Positions 1-11,850 of a DNA stretch of 64,000 bases are shown here, piece after piece. This stretch comes from Ectobius pallidus (Eukaryota > Arthropoda > Insecta > Blattodea > Ectobiidae): positions 22,860,606-22,924,605 of the forward strand of contig CAXKWD010000003.1 in the NCBI GenBank assembly GCA_964059195.1, read 5' to 3'. Position 1 is the first letter of the stretch; every line of letters starts with the position of its first letter. Made by a program: the position numbers and the translations under genes. Under the pieces are notes generated by a model. That model made no database searches and was not told the origin of the DNA. It saw only the letters and a program-made list of their open reading frames with translations.

Positions 1-162
1 CCTGGAGGAAAGCGTCATATAGGAAGATCAGAACTACGATGGAAGGAAGGGATTGAAGATGACGCAGCATGGGCAGGATATAGGAATTGGAGAAGAGTCG
101 CCCAAAGTAGAGAAGAGTGGCAGAAACTCTTGAAGGAGGCCAAGGCTCACCCCGGGCTGTAG
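1..162 (+). pseudogene. 3' tail of a non-LTR retrotransposon endonuclease-reverse transcriptase
   Basis: Frame 1 is open from the window edge to a TAG at 160-162 (53 residues). It begins PGGKRHIGRSELRW, has NWRRVAQSREEW at residues 29-40, and ends KEAKAHPGL. The pattern GKR-xxGR-xxRW, then a W-rich stretch, then an AKAHPGL end, is the C-terminal tail after the reverse-transcriptase domain in many insect non-LTR elements. The RT core lies outside the window, so the source element may be longer to the left. The stop is followed by AT-rich sequence with no clear poly-A tail. It is almost certainly a dead, 5'-truncated or window-cut copy. Seen: the open frame and motifs. Inferred: the family, from recalled motif patterns. 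Confidence 0.8.
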
Positions 163-889
163 AGCCAGAGAAAGGACTAATGTATTTTAATATTTTAAAG
201 TCAAATAATCAAATAACTCACAAATATTTTAAATAAAAGAGTATTTTCCATGTAATTGAAACCAAAATTGGTTACAACGGATTCTTTTAGTATTAGTGCA
301 ATAATGTGATCATTTTACGTCTCTTGTTATAAATTCTATTTTTAATAGCAAGCTATCTAAAAAGTAATTTTCTCACCTCCAATATTGAGTCACAAGGTAC
401 AAAAGAGGAAAGTAGGTTAAACAAATGCCAAAAATCTGCTATGTGTAACCTAGGCGTATGTTTTTTTAGTAGGCCTATGTATTCATGCCCAAAACGAATC
501 TCCTTTCATTTGTCTATGTCATACCGGTCATGTTAAATAACGATGTCCATATAAAGGTAAGTGCTGAAAGGCATAATAAAAACTGAAGGAGATAGAATTG
601 TGTTTAAAAAGTCACCCAGATGTATAGAGAGTCACTTGCAGGATCTGCTGATATATTCCAATTAGATTTGGACACTTGAAAGTGCACACTCGAGTGTGGT
701 GTTTGAGTGACTGTTTTAATAAGCTCTGAGGTCACTTCATGACCCTTGGTCTCCATATGGCCAACCTCGTTCTCTTTCCTTGTCTTTAATCTTCTCAACT
801 TCGAGCACAAGCAAGAAAAATTTTACCTAATGTTACTGCACTTCGAAAAAACAGAATTATTGCGTTAAAACTTATGTGAAAGCCAAGTG
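163..889. other. No gene recognised
   Basis: AT-rich sequence with scattered stops on both strands. A 68-codon open frame at 604-810 on the minus strand has no recognisable motif and is treated as chance. One TAGGCCTA octamer lies at 470-477. Confidence 0.5.
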
Positions 890-1250
890 TCTTTATTTAT
901 TTTTTATTTTAGCTGTGTTTATACTCCTTTCAGCTACGAGGCCGTATCAGGAGTTCGGGATCTATATTCTTACGGTAAACAATGAAACTATTGATTGTCA
1001 ACTATTTTCTATTGTTGGTGAATTTTATGTTAGTGTAAATTTCAACTGATATTAGTTTAAATGAATGTGACACAGGATTAAATAGAGTGGATAAGTTATA
1101 GTAAGTAATTATCAAATTCAGCATTTGCCTTTACGACTGGGGAAACCATGAAAAACTCATTTCAAATTGCCAGGGCACGGAATTTGAACCTGGTAGGCTG
1201 CACCCCACATGCAAGCCCAAGACGTTACCATCTCGGCCACCTCGTTCGGT
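890..1250 (-). mobile_element. tRNA-headed SINE, family S1
   Basis: Read on the minus strand, the head at 1250-1180 holds an A-box-like gtggccgagatggtaac and a B-box-like ggttcaaattcc, as in Ser/Leu-type tRNAs. A body of about 280 bp follows and ends in cagctgaa-like sequence and an A-rich tail (T-rich near 890-912 on the plus strand). The same body recurs at 11501-11850, 20904-21400, 26364-26677 and 35098-35445. Pol III internal promoters of this kind define SINEs; movement would depend on a LINE. The head is diverged (a tRNA fold is not kept), so this is not a tRNA gene. Confidence 0.82.
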
Positions 1251-1480
1251 GAAACAATGTTATATTCACTTAGGAGTTCACTATGAATGACAACATTGGC
1301 TAAATCTTGCGATGGAGAGATTATCTTAGATTTTTTTTTGTTGTTGTTGTAAATATGGTGTTCCAAATAAAACACTCTTAATATTTTGAACTCATCTCTC
1401 CGGGAAAAGAATGCGACAGTACGCTATTGGACCAAGATTGAAATCCAAAGCTGGTCGAATCGATATAAGAAAGTAAAATA

Positions 1481-1556
<76 letters not shown>

Positions 1557-2593
1557 GGTAATAATATAACATTAAAGAAGGAAAGGAATATTTTAAAGAA
1601 ATTTACGCAGAATCAGAATTAACGGAATAGATATGCTATAATATCAGTTAAAATGTGAAAAATCTACCTTATACCACAGTTAATATAAGGAAGTATACTT
1701 CAGTTCAACCTGAGAAGTCTAGGCCTAAGAAGGTATAAGATAATCAGATAATAACATTATTTTTTTTTAGAAATTGACATTAAAAAATATATGGTCTGAA
1801 AAAATTAGTGTGTACATAAATCTTGTATTTGGATTACATACATAAAATACACCTTATAATTGTGAACAAAATGTAGTTTGAAACATAGTTCACTTGAAGA
1901 TACTAAAATTTTACTGCATACTGACCTGCAGGTAAATTTAAAATATCTTAAAGAGTATTGCTCAATGTAGGCCTACGATATTTTACAATTCTCTAAAACA
2001 GCAGGTTTTGATAAATATAAATTGGAATTTTTTCACACTTAGACGCATTCATCAAAATTATGTCGAGTCTTTATGACGTAACAATTCTGTTAGAATAGTT
2101 CTGTAAGCATATACATTACATCATAACAATAAAGATAAAGATAAGGACAATAATGTTGATGGAAAGCTATCCATTACTCAGAGTACCACTCTTAACAAGA
2201 GTATCGCCCCGGTGTAGAGGGTGTGGCAAGAATTTTTAAACGGCAAAATAAAAAGGTCGAACATTTTTACAGTGGCTCATTCCCAGCACCTTGAATGAAG
2301 AATTGACCTTAACGACCCACAACATGAACTAAAATTAAAGGTACAATAAAAATTTCCTAACAAGTTGAAATATATGAACAAAGGGTACAGTTATAATCGA
2401 GTTACAGTCTGTTTGTGTAACAATTGTCACGATGCTATAATTCTTATTTTAAATGCAGGGGAATTTCTTCTTAAGGTGGCCTTCGTAAGTCACCGCCTGT
2501 TCCGTTGATCACTGTAATTCCGAATCCACAAATCAGAACAGGGGTCTCCAATATTCATTCATTCATTCATGATACTTCTGCCTTACGGCAGGT
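1251..2593. other. No gene; one (TAA)n microsatellite
   Basis: AT-rich DNA with a TAA array at 1484-1553 and TAGGCCTA octamers at 1720 and 1968. A plus-strand attcattcattcattcat run near 2562-2578 is the simple-repeat tail of the retrotransposon fragment that follows. The minus-strand open frame over the TAA array is poly-tyrosine read-through. Confidence 0.55.
1484..1553. repeat. (TAA)n microsatellite
   Basis: About 70 bp of uninterrupted ata/taa repeats; short interruptions flank both sides. Confidence 0.95.
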
Positions 2594-3028
2594 CTACACT
2601 CCCATGTAAAATTCCATTTTCCAGCTCCTTCTATTTTCTACTGCATCCGTTAACTCTCCATAATTTCTTTTCTTCTTGATGTCATCCAGTATCTCAATTC
2701 TTCTTCTTCTTCCTAGTCTTCTCTTTCCTTCTATTTTTCCTTCTATAGCATCTAGCAAAAGTCCTCTAGTTCTCATAATGTGTCCCATCCAGTTGGCTTT
2801 TCTCACTCTTACATCTTGCAAGATGTGTCTCTTTTCTTCCACTCTTCTTAAAACTTCTTCATTTGAGATTCTATCCGTCCATCGAATCCTCTCCATCATC
2901 CTCCAACACCACATCTCGAAGCTCTCCAGATATTTATTTTCCCTTTTCCTGAGTGTCCATGTTTCGGCTCCATACAAAGCTACACTCCAAACGTTGCATC
3001 TCACTATCTTCCGAATAGCCAGTTTCTA
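2594..3028 (-). pseudogene. C-terminal fragment of a non-LTR retrotransposon reverse transcriptase
   Basis: The minus-strand frame is open for about 144 codons to a stop at 2594-2596. Reading from 3025 it gives KLAIRKIVRCNVW, SVALYGAETWTLRK, a WCWRMMERIRWTDRISNEEV block, then RKANWMGHIMRTRGLLLDAI, EGKIEGKRRLGRRRR and KMEFYMGV. The LYGAETWTL and RRMERI-W-DR-NEEVL motifs are the region just after the RT palm domain in abundant insect elements. The 5' part, with the catalytic YxDD box, is missing. Downstream, a tgaa simple repeat near 2562-2578 probably is the 3' tail, as expected for target-primed insertion of a 5'-truncated copy. No frameshift is seen in the kept part, so the insertion may be fairly young. 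It has no intact start and cannot make a working enzyme. Confidence 0.85.
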
Positions 3029-3103
3029 TAATATTTATTCGACTTATTTGTTACGGCATTATAAAAAATAGTAATGTTCACTCATTCTTATGGGAAAATT
3101 AAG

Positions 3104-3286
3104 GTGGTCCCTACACAGGCCTTGCAGGTTTTTAGGGTTCCAGGTGGTTAAGGATCCCAGATTTTTAGACATTCGGTGTCAGCCTCGCACATCGACCGCC
3201 TTTAGCCCTGGCTGTTTTATCTGAGCAATAGCTATCTGACACGCCTTTAGCCCTGGCTGTTTTGTCTGAGCAATAGCTATCTGACA
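3104..3286 (-). repeat. S2 SINE fragment plus a 45-bp tandem duplication
   Basis: Positions 3104-3180 match the body of SINE family S2 (ggtccctacacaggcc, then cccagatttt and acattcgg). Directly after it, a 45-bp unit starting cgcctttagccctggctg occurs twice in tandem, at 3197-3241 and 3242-3286, with one difference that I can see. The tRNA head is absent. Confidence 0.7.
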
Positions 3287-3545
3287 ATTATAATTGAGGA
3301 CAAAACTCAACATCTCCATTTTTTGTCAAATTCGTTTTTTAATGGTTTTAGGTGCTTTGAAATGAGATCTTAAAGATAGTGAAAAAAGAACATAAGAAAA
3401 GTCAACATAACCAATTCATTTTGAAACCTCAATATGCAAGGTTTCTATCTTGAAAATGTTAATAAAAACTAAAGAAACCTTCTCCTGAACAATTCACGTT
3501 TTGGCACATGTTGAGTTTTGTCAAAACGGTCCTCATTTCTAAATA
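3287..3545. other. No gene recognised
   Basis: AT-rich single-copy-looking sequence. Two stretches near 3295-3312 and 3512-3525 both contain ttttgtc or its complement next to aactcaacat, hinting at a weak inverted repeat, but not enough to call an element. Confidence 0.3.
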
Positions 3546-3800
3546 TAAAACTAAACTCCCTGGCGCTACATCCCTGAAGGGACTAAGAATATCATCCGAC
3601 TGCTACCATAATATGTGGTAAGCATTCAGAACCCACGGCCGTTAATGAAGGTGTCTGTGACCGCAGCCGCTACTTCTCAATCTAGTAGCTCCTCAGTTTG
3701 TTTCATGTGGCTGAATGAACCCCGTTCCGAGGAGGTACCGGGGATCGAACCCTGGCCTAAGGATCCGTAGCCAGCGACGCTTACCACTTGACCACTTGAT
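3546..3800 (-). mobile_element. tRNA-headed SINE, family S3
   Basis: On the minus strand the head near 3800-3730 reads agtggtaagcgtcgctgg, then gggttcgatcccc, which are A- and B-box-like pol III promoter elements. The body carries aacggccgtgggt and ends in gggatgtagcgccaggg. A second copy with the same plan is at 32602-32913, and a terminal stub is at 46346-46378. Confidence 0.82.
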
Positions 3801-3839
3801 CATATATTACATTTTACCGGCTCTACAAGTCATAAAATT

Positions 3840-4450
3840 GATTGGCATATACAGTCTTTAAAATTCCAGAGTGAAAGGAAAAAAAGCGAATAAGTCAAAA
3901 TATCAAACTTTTAGAAGAGACAAATAAAGATTTATTTACACAGCATTTTACAATATTTACATCAGTCCACCCAGATATTTTTACATAGTATAAGATAAAG
4001 TGAAAGTAAAGTAAAGTGATCCCTATACAGGCCATGGAGCCCCAGAGGGTTCCAAGAGGTTGAGGCTCCTAGATTTTGGACATTCGGCACATGAAGGTGG
4101 TAAGGTTGTCAGCCTTCACCCCCAGGATGCGCCTGTTAGAGGCTGAGTCGACCCCAGGGCCATAGTGCCACCAGACGGATTAGACCAATTGAAAAATCTC
4201 AACGACCTCATCGGGAATCGAACCCGCGACCTTCCGGTTTGTAGCGCAGCGCCTCAACCACTACGCTACAGCGTACCCCATAATACAAGATACCGTGTAA
4301 AAATATCTGGTCGACTGAACTAAATATTGTAACAATGCTGTGGAAATAATTTTTTTTTTTTTTTGTCATTCCTGAAACTTTAGAATTTTGACATCTATTA
4401 GCTTTTTCCCTACCACTCTAGAATTATTTTACATTGAAAATGCGAATTTT
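3840..4450. mobile_element. Foldback (long inverted repeat) element with a SINE in its loop
   Basis: Sequence from about 3840 to 3993 is the diverged reverse complement of about 4283 to 4450. Examples are the left stretch tatttttacata against the right tgtaaaaatatctgg, acacagcattttac against caatgctgtgg, and ccagagtgaaagg against ctaccactctag. Arms are about 150 bp and roughly three-quarters identical by eye. The SINE at 4005-4279 sits between the arms. Long imperfect arms with a short loop fit a foldback-type MITE. Its own target duplication was not resolved. Confidence 0.6.
4005..4279 (-). mobile_element. tRNA-headed SINE, family S2, inserted in a foldback element
   Basis: The minus-strand head (4279-4200) reads gtagcgtagtggttgaggc, then gcgggttcgattcccg, clear A- and B-box-like elements. 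The body carries gagtcgaccccagggcc and acattcggc and ends in a gtaaagtaaagt simple tail. Flanks atagtataagata (left) and ataatacaagata (right) match at 11 of 13 positions and look like the target duplication. Another copy is split across 37799-39578. Confidence 0.85.
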
Positions 4451-5437
4451 CCATTGGATTTTACTAATTTTTATCGTCTTCTGGGTAAATTGAATCATTT
4501 AGTTGTACGCAAGCGTCTTTATTACCACGCCATGGGATACAATTCAATTAGAAAAGACATGAGTAGGATTCATGTTTTCCGCTGACAATTAAGAAGACAA
4601 GTCTTTGCAATAAGGGCGTAAGTCTCTAATAATTCTCTTTTGTACACAGCTGTGTCGGATCAGTGGAAACTCCTTTTAACATCTCAACTCACGCGTATCT
4701 TCGATTAAAAGCTTTTTGATTTTTAATGGATCAATGATAATGACGTAAAGTTTTGTTGTATAGATGTCATAATGGAGTCTTAGGAACCCATTAACCTGTT
4801 TTGTTGCGGGAGAGTCTTTGTTTTGAACGAATGTCTCTAGTCATGATGCTACAGAGGGAGTGAAACAATAGCCACAGGTTTACAACTCTCATGAAGGGTG
4901 TGTTCATCAGCTGTTATATATTATCTGGATTTTACTGCATCCCCTTAATTTCACAACAGCATGAAAGTTGTAAAACCAAAGCTAAGCATGGGCTTATAAG
5001 CATAGCTTATCTACACTAAGATCTACGTGTACCAAGTAAAATCACTACATGAATCTAATTTTACACACTTTTAGCATCCAGATCAAGAGATATGTTTGAC
5101 AGCATTGATACAGAGCACAGCGCAAATTAAAAAAAAAAATAATAATAATAAAATAAAAAAAATAAAAAAATAAAAAAAAAATAAAACCCTATCAAGAATA
5201 TTAATCTTCCACATTATTCTCACTGCCCGAGTCTACCTTCAGGTTCTTCAAGATATTTCCATGCAGAAATAATCATGTTTCTTAAAAAATAAAAATATAT
5301 ATATATGATTTGGCAACACCTGAAAAGTCACTCTTCAACTAAGTTTATCTATTAAAATATAAGTGATGTTGCAAGTTTCATAACGAATATTTTATGATGT
5401 CCATTATTAATTTTTGCACAAATGTTTGGCTGATCAC
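4451..5437. other. No gene recognised; A-rich low-complexity patch
   Basis: AT-rich DNA. An A-rich low-complexity patch lies at 5129-5185. The plus-strand frame at 4388-4585 (65 codons) lies across the foldback arm and has no motif. Confidence 0.45.
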
Positions 5438-6039
5438 CAGGGCCCGGATTCTGATGACCTAAAATTGTTTAAAAAATGACCAAAAAAATGACCCTAAATT
5501 TTAAAGAAAATTACCTAATAATTGTAAAGAATTACCTAAAAACTGATATTTATTTTTTAAAAATTATTATTGTACACAAATTTATAATTTAATTTGTACA
5601 AAATTGTAAAAACTGTGAACGCAGAAAGTTTGCTGTAGGTCTAAAAACTTTGTTCTTTGTTCTTGATTGGAGCATTTGAGAAGAAAAGTAAGAAAGTAGC
5701 TTTTAAAATAGTTTCTACAAAAATGTTGCATTATACTAACCTAGTAATTTATTTAAATATTACCCTATGTGGAAAAAAATACTACAAAAAAGTTAATATA
5801 CTCAATGTAAATGCATGAAAATGACTAAATAAGGAAGGAAATGACAAGAAAATGACAAAATAATGACGTAAAATTGAATTAAATGCCCTAAAAATATAGA
5901 AGTGCATAAAATGACAAAAAATGACCTAATAGAAATGCATTTCTATAATTTAGAGGCCATGATGAGGATTTTATCTACAAGTTGGCAATGTCAAAGCAGC
6001 ATCAATAAAAAGATGACATGTCATTAGAATCCATTACCA
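5438..6039. mobile_element. Degenerate hAT-like MITE, related to the element at 28435-29082
   Basis: The left end cagggcccggatt, followed by gatgacctaaaa, and the right end gatgacatgtcatta match the ends of the cleaner copy at 28435-29082. Inside are many gacctaaa and aatgac units. No convincing 8-bp target duplication remains (ctgatcac on the left, no match on the right), so the copy is older or its right end is damaged. It encodes nothing. Confidence 0.6.
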
Positions 6040-7620
6040 TTATTCGATCGATATAGGGGCAATAATGATTTCAACCATGGCCTTCTAACACCTATTTTAG
6101 TACATGGCCATGCTTTGTGTGTAAGTTTTACCTATTCATAAGCTGTTTTATAAGACATAATCCCTCCAAATAATATAAATGACTTCCTCTAACTGCTCAT
6201 GTTTTGAATTTCCCCAACTTATCTATTTCGGTTTCTAATCTGCTCGAGATAAAAGCACTTGGAATGGAGGAAGAGTAATGAGCTCTTTGAAAGTAACAAG
6301 TGGCAAAGAGTGCAGCTCCTGGCTGAACACGACCACAGCAAATTAGCTTCCCTGATTAATCACAACACACCAAAGCTCTGTGCTACGTGAGTGTGTTCCA
6401 TGAAAACCCGGAAAACAACCAACTCCTCTTTGTTCTATGCACTTCTTGAAATTATGTTACTTTTACCATGAACTCCAATAGTGGTGAAACTTTCATTCTA
6501 TTAATTTACAAGCCCTAAAGATTTTATTTAAAAATATTTGAAACCTAAAGCTAATTAAGATACATGTTTGCACTTTTGCAAGCTATTAAAATTACAATTA
6601 TAATTTCTCTATCTTACACATGACACAATTTAACGAATTTGGCCATGAAATTCCCTAGTGACATCGAGATATGAGTTAAGTTTAAAAAAAATCAAAATAA
6701 TATATTTAGGCCTACATAAAGTTACATAAGGTACTGAGTCACGCGGTAAACACCCCAAAAAAGTTATCCTGGAAAGTTAATGTTACAATACAATTCCTGG
6801 CCACTTCCTATATTTCTGCCCATATTTTGACCTCAAAAGACTTCATATCAAATATCTCCATTCCTGCTATTAAAGGATCAATTATGTTTATAGGCCTACT
6901 GTATAATTAAATGTTCTTCATCTTAGAAGTATAACCTAATATTTGACTGCATGTTGTTAATGTTCCTATATTATGTTCCTAGGTAGGTGTAAATATTTTG
7001 TTTCTTAGTGTTCATCAACTCCTACTGCCAAGTATGCCTTATCGAATTGCAGCCCTTAATGGAGGAAACTTAAGGATTTTCTTTCTAAGAAAATAATATC
7101 TCTCTCTTTATCATTGTATCTATTTATCTCTATATCTCTCCACATCTTCGAGGAACTGATTCAAAACGCCCAACTGTGTTTCTCTTACCCCTTCATAATA
7201 CCTACAATATATATTTGGTTTATTTTCTTGAAGATTTTATTCAATATTTGCCTTTCAACTGCTCTGGCCTATATTGAAGCCTTTTCATAAAACATATTTG
7301 CATGATAATCGTACTGTATTATCCATATAAAGATATCTAAGAGTGAGCTACCGTGTTATAAATATTTGCAACCTATATTTGTAGTTCTACAAGTAGGCCT
7401 AACCTTTTGCAGTTCCAGAAGCCAAACATTAAAATCACTTGTGTTTCATAGTACCATTTTTGGAATGAGAACTTCCTTGAAATATGAAATTTTACTAAAG
7501 AAAGTGCCTTGGATATACAACCTGATTTCCCCACAAGACATTCAATAGATGAGAAAAGTAATCAAATTTTAAAGTTTATAGTGAAATAATTTGTCTAACA
7601 AATAATTGCAATGACGAAGT
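6040..7620. other. No gene recognised
   Basis: AT-rich sequence without long open frames or repeats that I can match elsewhere in the window. TAGGCCTA octamers occur at 6707, 6891 and 7394. A 60-codon frame at 7366-7548 is treated as chance. Confidence 0.45.
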
Positions 7621-8220
7621 TAAAAAAAAGAGTGCGTGGAACGCCACGCGACAGAAGTAAAACTTTATTTTATTTTTTTATTTTTTCAATTTCTGATTAT
7701 TGGATTTTTTCAATTTTGCATTGTTGGACTTTTTAATATTGGGTTTTTGTACTTTTTTAATTTTGGATTTTGGACTTTGTAATTTTGGATCATTGAATTT
7801 TTAATTTTGGATTTTTTAAATTTTCGACCTTTGAATTGTTAATTTCTTTATTTTTTACATTTTTAAATTTTTTATTTGATTGTTTATTAAATTTTGGATT
7901 TTTGGATGTTATAATTTTTAATTTTGTTTTTTTAAATTTTGGAAATTTGTATTTTTTAATTTTGGATCTGCGCGGTAATGGACCTCCGGGTTCCATAAAA
8001 TAGATAATATACCTTTAGATTGCTTAGGAATTGTCTATTGCCATTGAGGAAGTAAGGTCTGAAAAATTTCCTTTGATTACTCCTAATTATTGAGTTGATT
8101 GTTTTCTGTGCAGTCCGTACCGAAACAAGTAAGAGTGTGACTGATTTCGTGACGGTTTTAGTGTGACTGATTTTCCAGATTGACCCTCTACCGCCACTAA
8201 AAATGTTTTACTTCAAAAAT
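7621..8220 (+). repeat. Composite repeat, copy 1 (AT-rich array, retrotransposon 3' end, 40-bp core)
   Basis: Shared over about 600 bp with the inverted copy at 13660-14287. In order: ggaacgccacgcgacagaag; about 300 bp of quasi-repeats built on attttggatttttt; a piece at about 7968-8055 matching the 3' end of the GTAA-tailed non-LTR family (cggtaatggacctccgggt, then ttgtctattgccattgag); the 40-bp core ending tgttttctgtgcagtccg at 8081-8122; and ccctctaccgccact. The minus-strand Lys-rich open frame over the AT part (7790-7996) is a by-product of its composition. How the unit moves is unknown. Confidence 0.7.
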
Positions 8221-10096
8221 TAAAGACAAAATATGTATGTGTAAACACATGGTTCCGAAAAGAGGAATAAATAAATCGAATCTCCATTTCCTACCTAACC
8301 ACAAACAAGAGGAATGTGATCAGTCTTCGCACGTTTAAACTACAGTACTTAATTTTCCAAGAAAATCGCCCAACACGATATTATATGTGGTTAAAAACCT
8401 TAAAACGCGGAGGCCAACGCCCTAGGTAAGGGTTGTTGAGCCGGGCACAGGTAAGAAAATTACCATGTAGAGTTAAAAATGGAAGTTAAAAGATGATACA
8501 GAAGTTAGAAGAACAGGTGTTTCGAGTTAGCAGTTCGCCAGAGGGCAGAGTCCTATACTGCAGTAGTAATAATGCAGATCTGCTTGTCAAAATGTAAAAT
8601 ATTAGTAAATAAAAGCCGGTGCGCACACTACATTAGTGCTATAGTTACTCTCGTGACTCGCCCCGTATATTAACTACCTATATTATTTGTACGTAACTGT
8701 GTACAAATGACAGCAGTCTGGCTAATCCAGCTCGGAATGCTACAAGCTCATGTGCTTATAAATCTAATTTCGTAACATGACACCTCGCCGAGATATTAAA
8801 AACGCACACACCTCGTCTTACTAATAATTTTACTAGGATAACCCACGACTTCGGGTGTTCGGAAATTCATGTTACAAACTTCTAGGGCTAGCAGAGGGGA
8901 CTCAGTAGACAATACGGTATTATTTTCACTCCTTAGCTAGTAAGTGTTACTTACGAAAGTTGTTTACATGGATCGTAACTTGACATGACCACACGCAATC
9001 TTGTTGCTAGGGGCGACGGGCAGAAAGTTACTTGTTGCTAGGGGTTCAGGAAAAGTTCAAATATCCTAAAAATTTTCAGATGAATGAATTTGGGTTTGGT
9101 CATCAAGTGCGGAAAATCAGGATGGTAGAAATATGAAACCAAAATATGGGATGAAAGGCCATAGTGAATTATTTAAACATTTGAAGTAATAAATAATAAT
9201 ACGTTCTCACAAAATTTATAAACCAGTGTCGGACCGCAAAGAAAACAATTAGCACAATGGTTAGGCACATATTAGGCCTATATTTGTGTATTTTTCTGTC
9301 AACTGATATTTTCCTTTCATTTGTTTACTGATTTAAGACAAACTACTTAGAATTATCCTACGGATACATTCATTATCAATTTAAGAGTTAAATCAGAGTG
9401 CAATCAGTGCATCTGAGTGAAAACTATCAAAATTCTGTCACGGTACAGTCACTAATTCAAAATTTGAAAACCATCTTTTGTCGACTAGAGGACTATATGA
9501 GAAAGGACAGTTCAAACATCTCTTAAACTTATGAATCTCTCTTCAGTCCATGTGTAGGCTATTTCATCTCAAAATTAAGCACAGAAGTGGAAAGATCTCC
9601 TTGTACATTCTGAAAGCAGAAACTTGTGTAACAAACGTCATATAAAATTAATATTTGTAGTCTGCGTGCTCTAGACTTTTATTTGACGTGATGATGTATA
9701 CGTATGGTAGAGGAGCATAAAATGACCATTTAAGAACATTCTCAAGTATAATATTTTTTTCAGAAATGAAAGAAAACGTCTCGGACTTCTGAATAACATT
9801 GTATACCACAATTTATTTATATGAAATTAGATTGCATCCTGTAATCTATTACAACAGAGTTAAAAATGCTTAGAAATCACGAGTTCTAAGAAACCCCACT
9901 GGTGTATTCACAAGTTAAGTATCCCTATCTCTTGGGATTTAATGTGCATTTTGCGATGACATTCTGAGTTCATGTATTAAATCCTTTCAACTTCTCCCCA
10001 TGTAAAGCCATTTTTTTCAGTTTTCATTCAAGTTGGAGAGTAATTTATTGGTATGTTCTATAGAATAAAAAACATTAACATGCGATTTGCTTTCGC

Positions 10097-10098
<2 letters not shown>
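8221..10098. other. No gene; 40-bp core copy at 9226-9266
   Basis: Contains a 60-bp stretch at about 8950-9013 (ggatcgtaacttgacat and flanks) whose reverse complement recurs at 17945-18012, a minus-strand copy of the 40-bp core at 9226-9266, and one TAGGCCTA at 9273. The motif ttgttgctagggg occurs twice, at about 9000 and 9032. Nothing else is recognised. Confidence 0.45.
9226..9266 (-). repeat. 40-bp dispersed core sequence
   Basis: On the minus strand it reads aaccattgtgctaattg, then ttttctttgcggtccgaca. It is one of seven copies of the same core in the window. The others are near 8081, 13775, 20466, 26941, 30076 and 45431. Confidence 0.7.

Positions 10099-10139
<41 letters not shown>
10099..10139. 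repeat. Poly-A run (41 bp)
   Basis: 41 consecutive A residues. It may be the tail of a plus-strand retroposon, but the sequence to its left (gcgatttgctttcgcgc) matches no other repeat I recognise here. Confidence 0.9.
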
Positions 10140-10142
<3 letters not shown>

Positions 10143-11500
10143 GCCTTGAGCTTATAGATAAACCGATGGATTCACCTTGCTACCAATTGAATACACTACT
10201 CAGCAGCAAAATGCAGCTGTTTATTAAAATAATTTCACCAGGAACTGGGCCTAGTCCTAAATTCAAATCCGGTAGATAGCAAAAAACAATTTCTACTTGA
10301 ACTTCACTACAAACAGGATGTTAATGAATAACACCGAAATATTTGACCTGTATATAGAGGGGACATATACAAGCAAAAACTTTTATTAGAAGATTTTTTT
10401 CTCTAGGGGTTCAATTTTTCCTGGTGTGTTTTTAAAAAATCCGAGAGTTCCATTAAAAAATAAAATTTAGCTCATAAAAAAAATCCTCACGAAACCGAAA
10501 ACCTCGCAAAATACAAAATTTCCCATTTTTCACAAGTGTAAAACGACAATAGGCCTATATCTGTCTAGGAGTGTTTGCAACGAAAGATTTTTAAATTTAT
10601 CACTGGTAAGAAACACAATTCGTGAATCTGTCATTTACGAAAACTAAGCATCTCTAAAAATAACTTGTAAAAATAATACAAAAGAAAGAATGAAGGAAAA
10701 GAAAGGTTAGATGGAAAAGATACGAAACAAAAGAATCCTCTCTGCAAAAATAAAAAATAAATGTTTCTGAGAACTGACGTCCAAATAGGACGAATAGTTT
10801 TACGAAAAACGATGACAGAAGAAAGAAATAGTTAATGAAGGTTAATATTTTAGCTCATCGTTACGTATTATAGAAATTCTATTTCTTTCTGTTATGCAGT
10901 GTAAAATAAACAAGGATTTCTTACTGTTGGTTTATCCTAATTGGTTGAGACAGATTTACGTGAAATCTATACATTGCATTAGTATCTCAGAACACGCATG
11001 AGGATAGCCACTATATTTAGTAATGCAGAGCGAGTTTAAAAGTCACGTCTAGTTGGATAATATGCCTGCAAATACGAGATGTTACATTTTAATAATCCCA
11101 CTACCTTCATTTGTCGCCAGTCAACGATCGACCTGGCGGAGACAAAGCTTTCTTTTGTCTCATTTACCACATATTTCACAAAATGAACACATTACTGGAA
11201 TTTCTGATCAGGGTTTTCTGTTAAATTATATTAGCTCAGCCACCAGCTACTATACAAACACGTAGTGGAATTACGCTCGACAAATGTTAAACATCGACCC
11301 AATATGGATCACGCAGAAACAAAGAAATAAATTTAAAGACAATGGCAAAACGCTTTTAGTAATTAAAGAGAATCTCCTCACATACAAATTCAGTGTATTT
11401 TCAGACCTGAGTAATTATTTTAAAATTAAAAGGCTGTCAACTAAAACGTGCTCTGCATGATGAAGTGTTTAACGTTTAGAAGAAAGTTTCATACGCATTC
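10140..11500. other. No gene recognised
   Basis: AT-rich sequence; one TAGGCCTA at 10550. The 70-codon frame at 11053-11265 has no recognisable motif. Confidence 0.4.
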
Positions 11501-11850
11501 ATTTTTTTTTAATTCAGCTGTTTTTATATTCCTCTTACCTACGAGCCATACCAGGAGTTCGAGATATTTATTTATACAGTAGGGTAGGCCATGTAACTAT
11601 TGAGTGTCAATTATTTCTATTATTTGTGCATTTTATGATTAAATTTCAACTGATATTAATTTAAATGGATATAATACAAGATGAAATGGTGTGGATGATT
11701 CATGGTATGTAAATATCCAATTCGGCATTTGCCTTTACGAATGGGGAAACCATGAAAAAACCCATGTCAAACTGGCCGGCCACGGGATTTGAGCCTGGGA
11801 CCTCCCGAATGCGAATCCAAGACGTTACCATCTCGGCCACTTCGCTCGGT
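11501..11850 (-). mobile_element. tRNA-headed SINE, family S1
   Basis: The minus-strand head (11850-11765) reads gtggccgagatggtaacg, then ccaggctcaaatccc, followed by the S1 body and an A-rich tail (T run at about 11501-11511). Flanks gcattcat on the left and gctttcat on the right are weakly alike and may be a worn target duplication. It matches the 890-1250 copy along its length. Confidence 0.85.

Noticed and set aside
890..1250. Possible tRNA genes at SINE heads (here and at 3800, 4279, 11850, 24430, 27655, 32913, 39578)
   Set aside because: A- and B-box motifs are present, but the sequence does not close into a tRNA cloverleaf and is followed by SINE bodies.
1378..1572. Poly-tyrosine frame on the minus strand
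   Set aside because: Reading of the TAA microsatellite.
7790..7996. Conserved Lys-rich small protein (MEPGG-PLPR start) in both composite copies
   Set aside because: The likeness follows from DNA identity of the two copies and AT-rich composition. Start and frame cross a retrotransposon 3' UTR, and the copies end at different points.
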